Shown: positions 1-9,494, numbered from the stretch's first letter. The stretch: DNA of 61,849 bases from Sphacelaria rigidula (GCA_964200075.2 CAXNAA020000002.1:1-61849), one strand, 5' to 3'. Numbers and translations: made by a program. Notes: a model not told the origin generated them from the letters alone.

Positions 1-34
1 ATATACTCAACCGTGACGGCGTGATTTCGCCACA

Positions 35-495
35 GGCCGCTCCTTAAAGCACACAAACAAAAGTGCTCTAACAACGCTTTTTTGGCTCTTCTTCGTCCTT
101 TTATGCCCTAAAAAAGAGCTAGGCGGAGTTCGACGCCTTGGAATGACTTGCTCTACTCGTTTAGGTGGTTGCAAGACATCATCGTGTTTTCCGATTGCCA
201 CAGTTTTTATTTTGGCCGAACAAGAATTTTTGTCCAGAGACGGTCAAGCCGAGAGAAAACTGGCAGATTTTTCTGGATTTCACCGTTCTTGACCGTTCGT
301 GGACAAAAAGTCAAGTTTGGCCAAAATAAAAACTGCGGCCACCGGACAACGCGAAGATTTCTGAGGACCGTCTCAACGAGTGGAGCAAGTCATTCCAAGG
401 TTTCAAACTCCGCCTTGCTCTCTTTTAGGGCGTGTAACGACGAAGATTCTCTTTTTTTCACAGAGCTTGATATTTGTTTGCTATAAGGAGCGGCC
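35..495. repeat. 461-bp imperfect inverted-repeat (fold-back) element
   Basis: The ends are GGCCGCTCCTTA at 35 and its complement TAAGGAGCGGCC ending at 495. The two arms of about 230 bp pair along their length with scattered mismatches and meet near 265. Shared blocks include CCTTGGAATGACTTGCTC (about 137 in the left arm, complement near 390) and CAGTTTTTATTTTGGCC (about 201 and 325). No transposase is encoded, so it resembles a MITE or fold-back element. I see no clear target-site duplication. A related half-copy lies at about 16161-16252. It could instead be a viral repeat. Confidence 0.8.
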
Positions 496-725
496 TCAGT
501 CATGACTGGTGAGATATGTGCCCGTCAGTTTGCAAAGGTGACACAAGTAGACCAAAATGATCACAATCACAAGAATGGTAAATTCAGAGGACTAAATGAT
601 CGTCTACGCAAGAGAAGCTCATGAAAGTCCATATCATGAATACGCGAACCCAGTTCTTCTTCGTATCCTGCACAATCCGGATCCTCTCAGGGCCGTTGCC
701 TTGTTGGAAGTAAGATATCTGATCC

Positions 726-1112
726 ATGGATAGCGGCCAAGAATCCTGGTTTTTTTGGGCCAGAATTATAACACAACAGCTCAAACTGGTACAGAACAAC
801 GGCAGTACCTTTTTACGAGGTACGGAGGTACTTCGTGACAGACCCAATTATTTTTTTGGCGGGTTGGGATTCTTACACATTGAAAACCGCCCGGTACATT
901 CGCGCGTTGTAAATGCAAGAATGAAATGTCTTGTGTGTCATTCACAGTCTGGCCACACGTTGGTCGATGGATACTTGAATGGTGGCATGAACGCCGCACG
1001 CCACCTCAACCATTCAGGGGTTCGACTGGTGCACACTTGGAAGCCAGGCCACGGAAACATCCCTCATGAGCGTGTTCATCGGGGCAATCGTATTTTTCCA
1101 GCTGACTTATGA
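726..1112 (+). pseudogene. possible Fanzor/TnpB C-terminal remnant
   Basis: The open frame has, from about 921, a Cys-x2-Cys pair (MKCLVCHSQSGH) followed by VDGYLNGGMNAARHLN. This spacing and the D..N..A.. pattern recall the C-terminal zinc knuckle and D-R-D-x-N-x-A-x-N motif of TnpB and Fanzor nucleases. The second Asp of the motif is replaced and I find no upstream RuvC segments, so if the reading is right it is a dead fragment. It lies beside the inverted-repeat element. A chance match is possible. Confidence 0.25.
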
Positions 1113-2014
1113 ACAAGCGATTCTTGATCAGCTTTTGGGGAAGCTGATGAGTCAGTCCCAACTTTGGGTTGCCAAGGAGCATGCACATGTAGAGGGCAGG
1201 ACTTAATCACCCCCTGTGGTTTTTTTGTTGAATTGCCTTTGCGGGAGTAAGTAAGTACACTGTATCGAAAGACATAGCACGAGTCCGAAATTTACTGCAC
1301 AAGCCAGAATCCAGCCGTAGAATGAAAATACAAACAGTAGGGCTCTGAATACAACACTGGAGGTCGCCAAACAAGGCATGCAGAGCAGGCTACAGTTGGC
1401 GATTGTGCACTGCATCATCGAACACCAGGATTGCACTGGTAACCTTGGCAATGTTGACTTTGTTCTGCTATCGTATCACGCAAGTTGCTGGGTATTATTG
1501 GTGGAGACATACTATACTCTATGATATCCCGATCCACACTCTGGTGTTCACAGGTATTTTACTAAGTAGCACTTGAACACCGTTAGCGATAATCGAGGCA
1601 TACAACTGATATGAACTTACAACGGGAACCAATCCCGTAGCGGAATTTATTGATCGATTGTAAAGACATCTGTAACTCAAGACCAGACAATTACATGTAG
1701 ATTTCACCAGCTGTACTTTTTCATGTCTTAACCTTAGCTGTTCGTTTTATCGGAGAGAAGGATCCCACTCTCTCTCCCACTCAGTAAAAGCCAAAGACCT
1801 CATATACCATGGAGATGAAACACTCACGGCGTCCATCGATCGGACGCGCAGACCAGCGACCCGTCGACCTACGGTAAACGCCTGGTACGTATTGTTCCGC
1901 CTAAAATTTTGCCCCCAACCCAGGTAGGAATGGTGCTAGAGTTGCGACGTTTAATTAAAACGACAATGGGCTCGGTGGATTGCTATTCAATATAATCAAA
2001 TACATTTTACAACG
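1113..2014. other. no gene seen
   Basis: Only short overlapping frames without recognisable motifs occur here. Composition is more even than in the gene block to the right. It may hold the left boundary of the viral segment or decayed viral DNA. The stretch just before 2015 is AT-rich and probably carries the resolvase promoter. Confidence 0.5.
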
Positions 2015-2686
2015 ATGGCAACGTCCACAATATATAGGTGCGCATCGATCGACATCGGCGTCATCAACCTTGCGTTTTGCGTGGTGGAGTTCACCGAAAC
2101 ATGTGACGGAGCGTTCACGTTTAATCTTGTCCACATGGAACGCGCGACGATCGGTGACGCGAAAGAGACCATTCACGTCCTGGGGAAAAAACTCTTGACA
2201 TTTTACGGCACCAATGATGCGTTGCAACACAAGAAGCTGGACTACGTGTTCATCGAGCAACAGCTCTCTCGTGCAGTAAAAAATATCGTGCTCGCTTACG
2301 TCACCATGGCGTATTTCGAAACAAAGTGTCTTGGTGAAGACAATACGACAATCGTCTTCGCCTCGCCTAAATCCAAGTTCAGGGCTGTGAGATACGCGTT
2401 TCACGAAGATGTGCTCGACTCCATCAACTTCAACTGCCATGGGCGTGAGCTGAAAAAATTGTCGGTGAAAATTGCCCAGGTAGTATTCAAGAGATTCGGC
2501 GTACAAGTCGGATTGGACAGTCTCATCCGATACAAGAGCAAACTTGACGACGTCTCAGACGTTTTCCTCCAAAGCTTTGTTTTTTTCCTGGAAAAGTTTC
2601 CGTCAAAGTCACGCGGTCACCAAGGTAGACTTTCCTTGTTTGTTGGAATTGAAGAGAACGAATGGACAGCGCGAAGACGCCGATGA
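2015..2686 (+). CDS. Holliday junction resolvase, poxvirus A22/RuvC-like
   Basis: A RuvC/RNase H-fold endonuclease that would resolve branched recombination and replication intermediates before packaging. Seen: the N-terminal strand ASIDIGVINLAFCVVEF with the first catalytic Asp (D-x-G-x-x-N), a second acidic motif FIEQQLSR near residue 80, and a C-terminal KLDDVSDVFLQ motif near residue 175 matching the final K-x-D-D-x-x-D of this family. All three acidic motifs are intact. About 30 residues follow the last motif and may partly be read-through of a lost stop. The start is the first ATG after an AT-rich leader. A hypothetical gene converges on its 3' end. Confidence 0.88.
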   Translation: MATSTIYRCASIDIGVINLAFCVVEFTETCDGAFTFNLVHMERATIGDAKETIHVLGKKLLTFYGTNDALQHKKLDYVFIEQQLSRAVKNIVLAYVTMAYFETKCLGEDNTTIVFASPKSKFRAVRYAFHEDVLDSINFNCHGRELKKLSVKIAQVVFKRFGVQVGLDSLIRYKSKLDDVSDVFLQSFVFFLEKFPSKSRGHQGRLSLFVGIEENEWTARRRR

Positions 2687-2972
2687 AAAGACATAAGAGG
2701 TGACAGTCGTGACGATCGATTGTGATATGAATTTCGTAGTTACCATTCTTCTCTCCCCGGGTTGATCTTGTGTGAAGGACAGGGGTAGTGGACGTCGTGG
2801 AAACATGTCCGTCCGTGGCCACGACGGCACCAAGAGAGGACTGTGGCTTCATCAGTTGTTTCGTGATCGTTCTCAGCAATTCTTGTGCGAAGATGGGGCC
2901 GTATGCGTCGCTGAGCAGAGCCGGCATTGTGTCATATAATACAGAACAGATATTATTATCATCGCTGGACAA
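2523..2972 (-). CDS. hypothetical protein, possible C-terminal membrane segment
   Basis: Not recognised. The first 100 residues look protein-like (MSSDDNNICSVLYDT start). A hydrophobic stretch, HLLCLFIGVFALSI, lies near residues 90-103. The last 45 codons run antisense to the end of the resolvase, so the true C-terminus may be nearer 2690 and the downstream part an artefact of a lost stop. It converges with the resolvase and diverges from the gene at 3097. Confidence 0.45.
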   Translation of the reverse strand: MSSDDNNICSVLYDTMPALLSDAYGPIFAQELLRTITKQLMKPQSSLGAVVATDGHVSTTSTTPVLHTRSTRGEKNGNYEIHITIDRHDCHLLCLFIGVFALSIRSLQFQQTRKVYLGDRVTLTETFPGKKQSFGGKRLRRRQVCSCIG

Positions 2973-3096
2973 CTATTTTTATGACCATTTTTTCCCACCC
3001 AAAATGTTCTGAAAAGTTTTGTTGGTATCCGCACCACCTTCCTCATTCTTGCAGCGCCACCCCGCTCGCCCACGACGGCAACAAGGCTCGCGCAAC

Positions 3097-4046
3097 ATGT
3101 CTTCGGCTCCTTTCATCCCAGAGTCGGTGCTGGCGTTTTTTGCGGGTTCAGGTGGCATCAACGTCCTCGCATCTCCCTTGTTTCTTAAAAAGCACACGGG
3201 ACAGTCCCGAGTTTTCCTTCCCATCCATGACATTTACCACGCGGGTAAAGACAATGACGGGAACGCTGTGTACACTGTGTACAGAATCTTGGCTAAAGAG
3301 TACAAGCACAACACGATCCAGGGAATGCTGTGTGTCTCGCTGGTTTCCGGGTACGGGGTCAAGGACGACGGTGCTCGTGGCAGCAGCAATTCGACGTTCA
3401 TGCGACCAAACGACTTGAAGAAGTTGATGACGGAAGGAACAACAGCGATCAAGCGCAACTCGGTGGTGGCATTCAAGACGGGGATGGTGTGTCAGGCTGG
3501 AGGATATTGAAATTTTCTGCGATCTTCCCATAATCAACAGGAGAGACCTCATCGACAATCAGAGCGTTGGTGGTGTGATCAAACGCGACATGTACAAGAG
3601 AGACAGGGGCGAGCCAAACTGGGCGCCTGTCAAGCAGGGGGCACTCATCAAAGACATGGAGGCTTCTGTTCACCAACTACTCCTCCCGTACTACAGGAGG
3701 TACAGGGACAACAAGGACGACGCCACCCACTTCTTCAAGGCGTTCATGGAGGACATGATACGGACGTGCACTGCGCCACCACAAAAACTTCACGGATGGT
3801 GGTGACTTCGGTGATTTATTGGGTGATATTGTCGAGAGAAACCGTAAGAGGTCGTTTCCTTCTTTGCAGACGGAGACGCGCCCACGGAAGAAATGGGGGG
3901 GCAAGTCGGAAGTCACTGCAAGCAGCACAGCGATGCCGGTTTCTCCAGGCTCATCCAATCGGGACCAGCGTCAAACGAACAGGGATGTTGTCAAGGAAGC
4001 TTTGAAGAACGTCTCGAGAGAGAAAATGGCGGCGATTATTTTTTAA
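3097..4046 (+). pseudogene. hypothetical viral protein, two frameshifts
   Basis: Three overlapping frames share one apparent protein of about 315 residues. Frame one starts at ATG 3097 (MSSAPFIPESVLAFFAG) and runs to about 3495. A second frame continues as LEDIEIFCDLPIINRRDL to about 3785. A third resumes at NFTDGGDFGDLLGDIVERN and ends with a TAA at 4046. The second slip falls at an A5 run near 3781-3786. No family recognised. The basic, Ser-rich tail suggests a DNA- or virion-associated protein, which is only inference. Independent single-base errors could give the same picture, but the pattern recurs throughout the block. Confidence 0.65.
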
Positions 4047-4093
4047 ATCGTAAAGTTTTCTTTTACCTTTTTTCCAAGAATGTATGATAAATA

Positions 4094-4531
4094 ATGTTTA
4101 TCAAGTTCATCAACATGTCGAGGTTTTCTGACTTCAGTCTGTACAACAGAACGGACGAGCAACTGAGGCCCGCCGAGAAAAGGCTCAGCTGTCAGTTCCA
4201 CTCAACGGTAAATATCCAACTTGTTTACAAACGAGCCCAGTCGGAGATAGATTCGCACATCCTGTACTCCGACGTGACGACTACAATGGATGCGGTTTTC
4301 AGACTCGCGATCAGGACTGAAAATCTACCCGGGGTCGTGGAGATGAACACTGATGTACTCCACAGGCTTTCCGATGCAACAGAAAGGACGAACACAAGTC
4401 AGCATCGGTTCGTCGAGAGGGTTTTCAAAAACAGCAACGTTCCGGCTCAATTTCTTTCAAGGCCGTCGTTTAGTTCTCACAACGACGATAAAGATGGTGG
4501 TGATCATCCTATCGAGCTTTTAAGGCGATAA
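4094..4531 (+). CDS. hypothetical protein, 145 aa
   Basis: Intact frame after an AT-rich leader. An alternative start at 4115 gives MSRFSDFSLYNRTDEQ. The sequence is polar, without membrane segments, and the final 20 residues are Asp/Ser-rich. I do not recognise a family. The stop is followed by an AT-rich gap before the convergent gene at 4587. Confidence 0.6.
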   Translation: MFIKFINMSRFSDFSLYNRTDEQLRPAEKRLSCQFHSTVNIQLVYKRAQSEIDSHILYSDVTTTMDAVFRLAIRTENLPGVVEMNTDVLHRLSDATERTNTSQHRFVERVFKNSNVPAQFLSRPSFSSHNDDKDGGDHPIELLRR

Positions 4532-4586
4532 AATATAATGCAATCACAATATTGTCACGGAAGCAACGATTCGTGACGACAACTTA

Positions 4587-5864
4587 TTATGCTTCGGGTG
4601 GCAGAGTCATTGACGGTGTCGTCTGGTCGTTGCCGAAAATTGAAGTGGGGATGGCTGACGTCCCGGGACCTCGCATGGTTTTCCTCCTAAGTTTGTCGGG
4701 CTCTGGTGTGCGTGAATCAGGAGCAGGAGGATCCTTTGTAGGAGGCGTCGAACGAGGAATAGGGTAGTTTTTGGAACTCGCAGAGTTGGCACTGTTCAGC
4801 ATCCCCATCATGTTCATGACGGACGACATCGGACTGGGGCTTGGCTTTCTCTTTTCGGTAGAATCATGGCCTCGACTCCTTCCAATGGCATTACCGGCGT
4901 GGTGGAAAATGGCGGCTGACGTGAACGTGAACATGATTTGCATCTCTGGTCCGACGGAAGATCGTCCCGAGTACTTGTGGTGTATCTGTTCATAGCAGTC
5001 GTCATAGTCGTCCAAATTGAGCATCATACTCTCGGAGAAGCCTTCCAGCCGTAGGTTGAACGGGTTGAAGTAGGCGTTCCCGGTTTCGACCAAAGTTGTG
5101 ATGGTCACCAGAACGCGCCTCATAATCTTGATGGACTTTTTGGAATTGCTTTCCCTCTGCATGCGGTAACACTCGTACCTTATCTCGTCGACGTCGTCTT
5201 TGATATTCCACTCCTTTGTCACCGTGAAACCATTCTTTGACAAGTTTGTTATGCGCGTGAGCATCTCGACCTTCTCGTGAAGCAGTTCTTCTTTCCGTTT
5301 TTTCTTTTTACGGGCTATTTTGCCGGAACTGCCGGCGGAAGAACGGCTTCCGGAGAGCGCGGACGAAACCGTGTCGCTCCGCGTCGAAGATCGAGACGAC
5401 ACAGATGAAATCGACGAACGGTTCGAAGAAGAGGTTGACACCGATGGCATGGACGACGACGACGACGACGACGATGCGTATCCTTTTTTCGCCGTGACCT
5501 TTTTTCCGTCTTTCACGGTGTTCTTCTTTGTCTTGCTCCGCCCTACCGAATCCATTTGATCGACGGGGCACGTCTTCAGCAAATTAACCAGTGTTCCAAA
5601 GAGCTGGGAATTCGTATCGGGCTTGACGACGGGAGTTGGTTGTGCAATTGCCGGAGAGGGTGGCGGCGGCGTCGTCGATACACCTGGTTTCTTCTTCGTC
5701 GCGACCGATGGTTTTTTCTTTTGGATGGCTTTGACATTGTTTTTTTTGGTCGCTTTCCCCATCTTACCCACAAAATCGATCGGTGGACGAGGAAAACTTG
5801 GCGTCATGTTGGACTGACCAGCTTTATTCATATCCTGGCCTATGATGGTCTTCATGGACTTCAT
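4587..5864 (-). CDS. conserved large-DNA-virus protein, DUF5767-type
   Basis: A 425-residue protein. Residues 1-180 are Lys/Ser/Pro-rich low complexity, including a polyserine tract. Residues about 190-330 form a compact domain with TKEWNIKDDVDEIRYECYRM, then NPFNLRLEGFSESMMLN and a Tyr-Asp-Asp-x-x-x-x-x-His segment. That order (acidic helix, 'N-x-F-x-P-F-x-L-x-L-x-G-[WF]-S-E', then 'YDD') matches a domain of unknown function widespread in iridoviruses, phycodnaviruses and mimiviruses, which I believe is catalogued as DUF5767. The last 95 residues are Pro/Ser-rich. Likely a virion or assembly protein. The family name is from memory. Confidence 0.7.
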   Translation of the reverse strand: MKSMKTIIGQDMNKAGQSNMTPSFPRPPIDFVGKMGKATKKNNVKAIQKKKPSVATKKKPGVSTTPPPPSPAIAQPTPVVKPDTNSQLFGTLVNLLKTCPVDQMDSVGRSKTKKNTVKDGKKVTAKKGYASSSSSSSSMPSVSTSSSNRSSISSVSSRSSTRSDTVSSALSGSRSSAGSSGKIARKKKKRKEELLHEKVEMLTRITNLSKNGFTVTKEWNIKDDVDEIRYECYRMQRESNSKKSIKIMRRVLVTITTLVETGNAYFNPFNLRLEGFSESMMLNLDDYDDCYEQIHHKYSGRSSVGPEMQIMFTFTSAAIFHHAGNAIGRSRGHDSTEKRKPSPSPMSSVMNMMGMLNSANSASSKNYPIPRSTPPTKDPPAPDSRTPEPDKLRRKTMRGPGTSAIPTSIFGNDQTTPSMTLPPEA

Positions 5865-5974
5865 GGCATTCAGTATGCCTTTGTCGTTTGGCGGGGTCGG
5901 CGTGGGTTGAAACGTCAGATAACTAAATGATTAATTTTATTTTTGGCAATCTCGACGCAGTCAAAACAAATGCA

Positions 5975-6289
5975 TCATAGATTCAGACTTTCCTTCATCT
6001 TCTTTAGCCCCCCAAGTGCGCCGACCACGACTAAGTTGTTTTCACGAAGGCTCTGGATGTCCATCAATCTCTTCTTGATCTCGTCGTTGTTAGTAGACTG
6101 TATCTTTCGGAGACTTGCGATTTCACTGTCGATCACCTCCTGAGTGTAAGTCATTGACCCTTTCTTTGGGGTTTGTTGCTCAAATTGTTGGCGGACATCC
6201 TTGCTGTGTTCCCCGCCCGTGGTGTTCGACATAAACATTTCCGACATCGGAATCAAAGGATTTTGCTTTGAGGCGCCGCTGTCGGTCAT
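5975..6289 (-). CDS. small coiled-coil protein
   Basis: 104 residues. A helical stretch from about 50 to 90 (SEIASLRKIQSTNNDEIKK) has coiled-coil character. No family recognised. It starts at an ATG facing the divergent AT-rich region shared with the VLTF3 gene, and is separated from the DUF5767-type gene by about 110 bp, so the two minus-strand genes may be expressed in sequence. Confidence 0.6.
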   Translation of the reverse strand: MTDSGASKQNPLIPMSEMFMSNTTGGEHSKDVRQQFEQQTPKKGSMTYTQEVIDSEIASLRKIQSTNNDEIKKRLMDIQSLRENNLVVVGALGGLKKMKESLNL

Positions 6290-6294
6290 TGTCG

Positions 6295-6345
6295 CGTTTA
6301 ATGTTGATATACTATAGTTTATACAAATTTAATATCTTTGTTTGA
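6295..6345. promoter_or_regulatory. AT-rich divergent promoter region
   Basis: The stretch between the minus-strand gene starting at 6289 and VLTF3 contains TATACTATAGTTTATAC near 6308 and further A/T tracts. No other gene occupies the gap, so it probably holds both start signals. No viral consensus is claimed. Confidence 0.4.
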
Positions 6346-6405
6346 ACGCGCCGGAAACTTATCTAATTACTTTGTATCGGCCGTGGTCCTGCTTCAGTGT
6401 TATTC

Positions 6406-7371
6406 ATGATGGAAAACGGCGACGCTGGTATCATCAGCAAGCCCCCGGAGACGGACGGGTTTCACCATTTGACGAAGAGGATCAAAACCAATATGAAGAA
6501 CACGACACAAGATCCCAAATTTCTCGAGAAAATGAACGCGTCCTTCCCGAACGTGACGTGTACGATAGACAACTTTGTTGGTACTTCTGGAAAGCATGCC
6601 GGTAGCAACGCCGGCGACAACGGGTGGCAACATGGCATGGAGATGGACGCCAGAGGCCAGGATGCGGACGATTGTCCGGACTTCAGGGACGACACCGCCA
6701 ATTGTCTTTCGAAAGAATGGCTTTGTGAAGCTTGTAACAAAGAGTTGGTCTATATACGCAAAGATGCAGAAAGGGTCTGCCCGGACTGCGGTCTGTCACA
6801 CCCGTACCAGGAGATGACCAAGGAGGACTGTATCCGACAGGGATACGTGAGCCACACCACACACATGTACAAGAGACAGAATCACTTCAAGACCTGGCTC
6901 AAGCGCACTCAGGGGAAAGACACTACGACGGTGGACACGGAGGTGGTCGATAGCGTGCGCCTCGAACTAAAGAAGCAACGCGTGGATGACGTGACGACAG
7001 TCACCCACACCAAAGTCAGAGAGATTCTGAAGAAACTGCGCCTGAACAAGCACTACAATAACTGTGTTCAAATCACGTCGATCATCACGGGCATCATGCC
7101 TCCACAGATGACGAACGAACAGGAGACGGCTCTTCTACAAATGTTCGACGTAATACAGGAACCTTTTCAGGAAATCATACGGAGCGAGCCCCGACAGAAC
7201 ATGCTGTCGTACTCGTTTCTTATTCACAAATTCCTGGAGATTATGTCTTGGGACGAATATCTTCCGTACTTCCCCTTGCTTCGCTCCGTCGACAAGATAC
7301 AGTATCAGGACTGGATCTGGCGGAAACTCTGTGCCAAAGTCGGGTTCCAGTACATCAAATCGACGCTGTGA
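6406..7371 (+). CDS. VLTF3: viral late transcription factor 3-like protein
   Basis: An NCLDV core transcription factor for late genes. Residues about 105-140 form a zinc-binding module with CEACNKEL and CPDCGLSHPYQE. Then come the family signatures YKRQNHFKTWLKRTQGKDTT, LKKLRLNKHYNNCVQI, RQNMLSYSFLIHKFLEIMS and, at the C-terminus, YQDWIWRKLCAKVGFQYI. All are in order and in one frame. Length (about 321 aa) is normal for the family with an N-terminal extension. I chose ATG 6406 over the upstream GTG at 6397. Unlike its partner VLTF2, this gene shows no lesion. Confidence 0.92.
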   Translation: MMENGDAGIISKPPETDGFHHLTKRIKTNMKNTTQDPKFLEKMNASFPNVTCTIDNFVGTSGKHAGSNAGDNGWQHGMEMDARGQDADDCPDFRDDTANCLSKEWLCEACNKELVYIRKDAERVCPDCGLSHPYQEMTKEDCIRQGYVSHTTHMYKRQNHFKTWLKRTQGKDTTTVDTEVVDSVRLELKKQRVDDVTTVTHTKVREILKKLRLNKHYNNCVQITSIITGIMPPQMTNEQETALLQMFDVIQEPFQEIIRSEPRQNMLSYSFLIHKFLEIMSWDEYLPYFPLLRSVDKIQYQDWIWRKLCAKVGFQYIKSTL

Positions 7372-7374
7372 TCA

Positions 7375-7811
7375 TCAATGTATGTCTTCCTGTGCGGGCA
7401 AGGGGTCCGTTGGCGGCGGCGCCAGTGGTGTCTTTGGCGGTATATCTGGCGTTGTCGCCGGAAGCGTTGTCGTGGCTGCCAACGATGGCCATGAGTTCGG
7501 GCCTCCGTTGCTGTCTCTCATGATGGATTCCTTGATAACCGGATAGACACGTCTCTGCATGTGATCGGCGAAATGTCGTCCGCTACGGAAATATGTTTTT
7601 TTCGATTCCTCGGTGGCTGCCATTCGACACCTCTCTTCGTAGTCGGTGAAGTTGTGTAGCCAATGCATCGTTGCACACTCTCTAGCAACCGTGGCGGCGG
7701 TCCACTCTGGAGAAGTCTGTGCGTTGATAAAACATGAGCAGAGCCTGCTGTCGTATCTCAGCACCAGACTGAGTTTCGACAGCTCTTCTTCCAGTTGATT
7801 CTTTCTTCCAT
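7375..7811 (-). pseudogene. conserved viral protein, probable 5' frameshift
   Basis: A recognisable coding stretch reads LRYDSRLCSCFINAQTSPEW, then TVARECATMHWLHNFTDYEE, and ends in a Pro-rich tail. 'R-x-D-S-x-L-C-x-x-[YF]-I-N' followed by 'C-x-x-M-x-W-L-x-x-[YF]-T' is a pattern I associate with uncharacterised large-DNA-virus proteins. That frame lacks a sensible ATG. An ATG at 7811 lies in another frame and would join after five codons, so one indel near 7795-7805 is likely. The upstream extension of the frame to 8037 runs antisense to the gene at 7900 and is rejected. Confidence 0.55.
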
Positions 7812-7861
7812 TTCTAGTGTTGAATGTCTTGCATCTCGCGAATGCTTTGTATTGAGTTGTT

Positions 7862-7899
7862 TTTGTATAGAATATAAATATTATAATATATAGAAGAGA
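7862..7899. promoter_or_regulatory. AT-rich divergent promoter
   Basis: TATAAATATTATAATATAT (about 7872-7890) lies just upstream of ATG 7900 and about 60 bp upstream of the minus-strand gene at 7811. It is the strongest TATA-like block in this part of the window. Confidence 0.5.
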
Positions 7900-8133
7900 A
7901 TGGACGAGTCGGCAAGAGACACGGACGCCCAGCAACAGGGAAAGAGAGTAATGACACCAGCCATCGAGAGTATGACCGTCAAGGAAGAGAGAGCATGTCT
8001 CTCTGAAATACGAAAGCTGGGCTCGGACGTCGATCATCGGTATTTATTGTCAAATGGTTGGACGACGGGCAAGTTTGCCCTCATGTACGTCACAGGGCAG
8101 CATGTGAAGCGAAAAACAAAAACAAAGAAATAA
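7900..8133 (+). CDS. small basic-tailed hypothetical protein
   Basis: 77 residues starting 10 bp after a strong TATA-like block. The sequence has a central helix (MTVKEERACLSEIRKLGSDV) and ends in a run of Lys residues (KRKTKTKK). No family recognised. The strong leader and lack of a competing gene on the other strand support it. Confidence 0.55.
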   Translation: MDESARDTDAQQQGKRVMTPAIESMTVKEERACLSEIRKLGSDVDHRYLLSNGWTTGKFALMYVTGQHVKRKTKTKK

Positions 8134-8153
8134 GAAACACACAGACAACCGCT

Positions 8154-8825
8154 TCAAAGCTCGAGTGTAATATGACGCCGACCCCGAGCCTTCTGAAACA
8201 TGACGTCCATCATCTTCTCCAAGAAGGACGCCGTGGTATACATGATATCGGCGGATGCCTTTTCCATCGATGCCATTGACACAGAGACAGAGAACCGTCG
8301 TGGATCTCTTTCAGCTTGCTCCTTGGTCTCGCCTTGCCACACGACAGCCAGATGGAACTTCCAGGATGACCTCTGGGATTCGTCCTCAAAAACTTTCTCC
8401 GACTTGATCTCCACATTCTTGTACCTTGAATCGTGGTACGAGCTGCTGGTGTAGTCGAGCTCGTCCCTGCGAACTTTTTTTATGACAAACTGCACGTATT
8501 TACACGCCGATGACCCGTGCACCGTCTGTAACACGTGCTCTCTGAAAACGACTGTCCGCTGCCCCCTGTTGGTGTCCGACACGACGATGTCGTCCTGCGG
8601 ATGCTGTATCGTGTATTCGATACCAGTGTCCCACTGGCTGACTGACTTCCAGCTAGTGGAAGATTTCATGTGATTGTGGATGTTGATGAAGTTCTGGTTA
8701 TCGGTGAAGAATTATCCCCTGATCATGAAGGACGGGCGAAGGTCTTAGAAGAAAGACGACGCTTTGACGACACAATTTTCATCTTTCGCGTGCCTGTAGT
8801 AGTAACCTTCATCGTCGTCAGCCAT
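8154..8825 (-). pseudogene. hypothetical protein with two in-frame TAA codons
   Basis: One continuous frame runs from ATG 8825 (MADDDEGYYYRHAKDE) to a stop at 8154, about 223 codons, interrupted by TAA at 8745-8747 and at 8712-8714. Between and after the stops the sequence stays protein-like (NQNFINIHNHMKSSTSWKSV), showing that the first ATG after the stops is not the natural start. The remaining 171 residues form an open domain with a C-terminal basic helix. No family recognised. Two stops in the same frame without an indel argue for nonsense decay rather than a misassembled frame. Confidence 0.7.
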
Positions 8826-8946
8826 ATGCAGACAAAAGAAACTGCAAACTTTGTCTAATAAATATGCTAGTCAAGACAAAATGAATTTTGTAGTGCTGTG
8901 TTCAACTGTTTCCAATCATCTTTAATTTACAGGTAATTATGACGCG

Positions 8947-9405
8947 ATGGGATTGCGATGTCAAGCTGTGGAGAGGCGTACCGTACCGTGTTCTTTGCCG
9001 ACATTCCACGGTTGGCCAGTTTCAAAGTTCGATATCGTGTTGTCGTCAACGGCGCACCTTCGTTACATTTGTTGCCCCGTGTGCTGTAAATGGATCCCTG
9101 AATCCTCGCTATATCACACGTGTCAAATTAAAGCAGACGATGTCGCCGAAACAGCAGCAGCACGCTCCGATGGTAAACCAGCCGACTTTGCTATCGGAGA
9201 AGAAGACATTGTTGAACAACCCAGACAACGCGCCTGTGTTGTAGCGACGGACGAGAATTTGGGGAATCATATGTGTAACCTGTGCCAACAGCGCATGCGT
9301 CTGGAATATATTGACAATGACGATGAAGACTGGGTGTTCATGGATCGCGTCGAGCACGAGGGGAGGATCGTTCACGAACTTTGTCGAGACGTCGTTTTTG
9401 GTTGA
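8947..9405 (+). CDS. Pcf11-like zinc-finger protein (mRNA 3'-end processing type)
   Basis: 152 residues. Two zinc modules are visible: CPVCCKWIPES...YHTC (residues about 43-58), and CNLCQQRMRLEYIDNDDEDW followed by VFMDRVEHEGRIVHELC at the C-terminus. The second block, 'C-x-x-C-x-x-x-x...(D/E)-x-E-x-W-x-[FY]-x-x-A/R-V-x-x-x-G-x-I-x-H-x-x-C', matches the C-terminal region of eukaryotic Pcf11, a cleavage-factor subunit that couples 3'-end cleavage to transcription termination. The Pcf11 CTD-interacting domain is absent. A role in viral mRNA 3'-end formation is inference. The gene is intact in a decaying neighbourhood. Its true start could be slightly upstream. Confidence 0.65.
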   Translation: MGLRCQAVERRTVPCSLPTFHGWPVSKFDIVLSSTAHLRYICCPVCCKWIPESSLYHTCQIKADDVAETAAARSDGKPADFAIGEEDIVEQPRQRACVVATDENLGNHMCNLCQQRMRLEYIDNDDEDWVFMDRVEHEGRIVHELCRDVVFG

Positions 9406-9468
9406 CTCGTCTTCGTTTTACAAGTCGTTCATCAGATGAACCTTTATGATGAAAAAAATATTTTGTGG

Positions 9469-9475
9469 TATAAAA
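9469..9475 (+). promoter_or_regulatory. TATA box of the 9495 gene
   Basis: TATAAAA occurs 20 bp upstream of ATG 9495, after an A-rich tract. Spacing is short but other genes here also have very short leaders. Confidence 0.5.
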
Positions 9476-9494
9476 GAGTGGAGAGAAGAAGAAA

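Noticed and set aside
148-486. 112-codon frame inside the inverted-repeat element
   Set aside because: It spans both arms of the palindrome and resembles no protein.
7811-8037. Upstream extension of the minus-strand frame at 7375
   Set aside because: It runs antisense to the promoter and gene at 7900 and has poor coding character.
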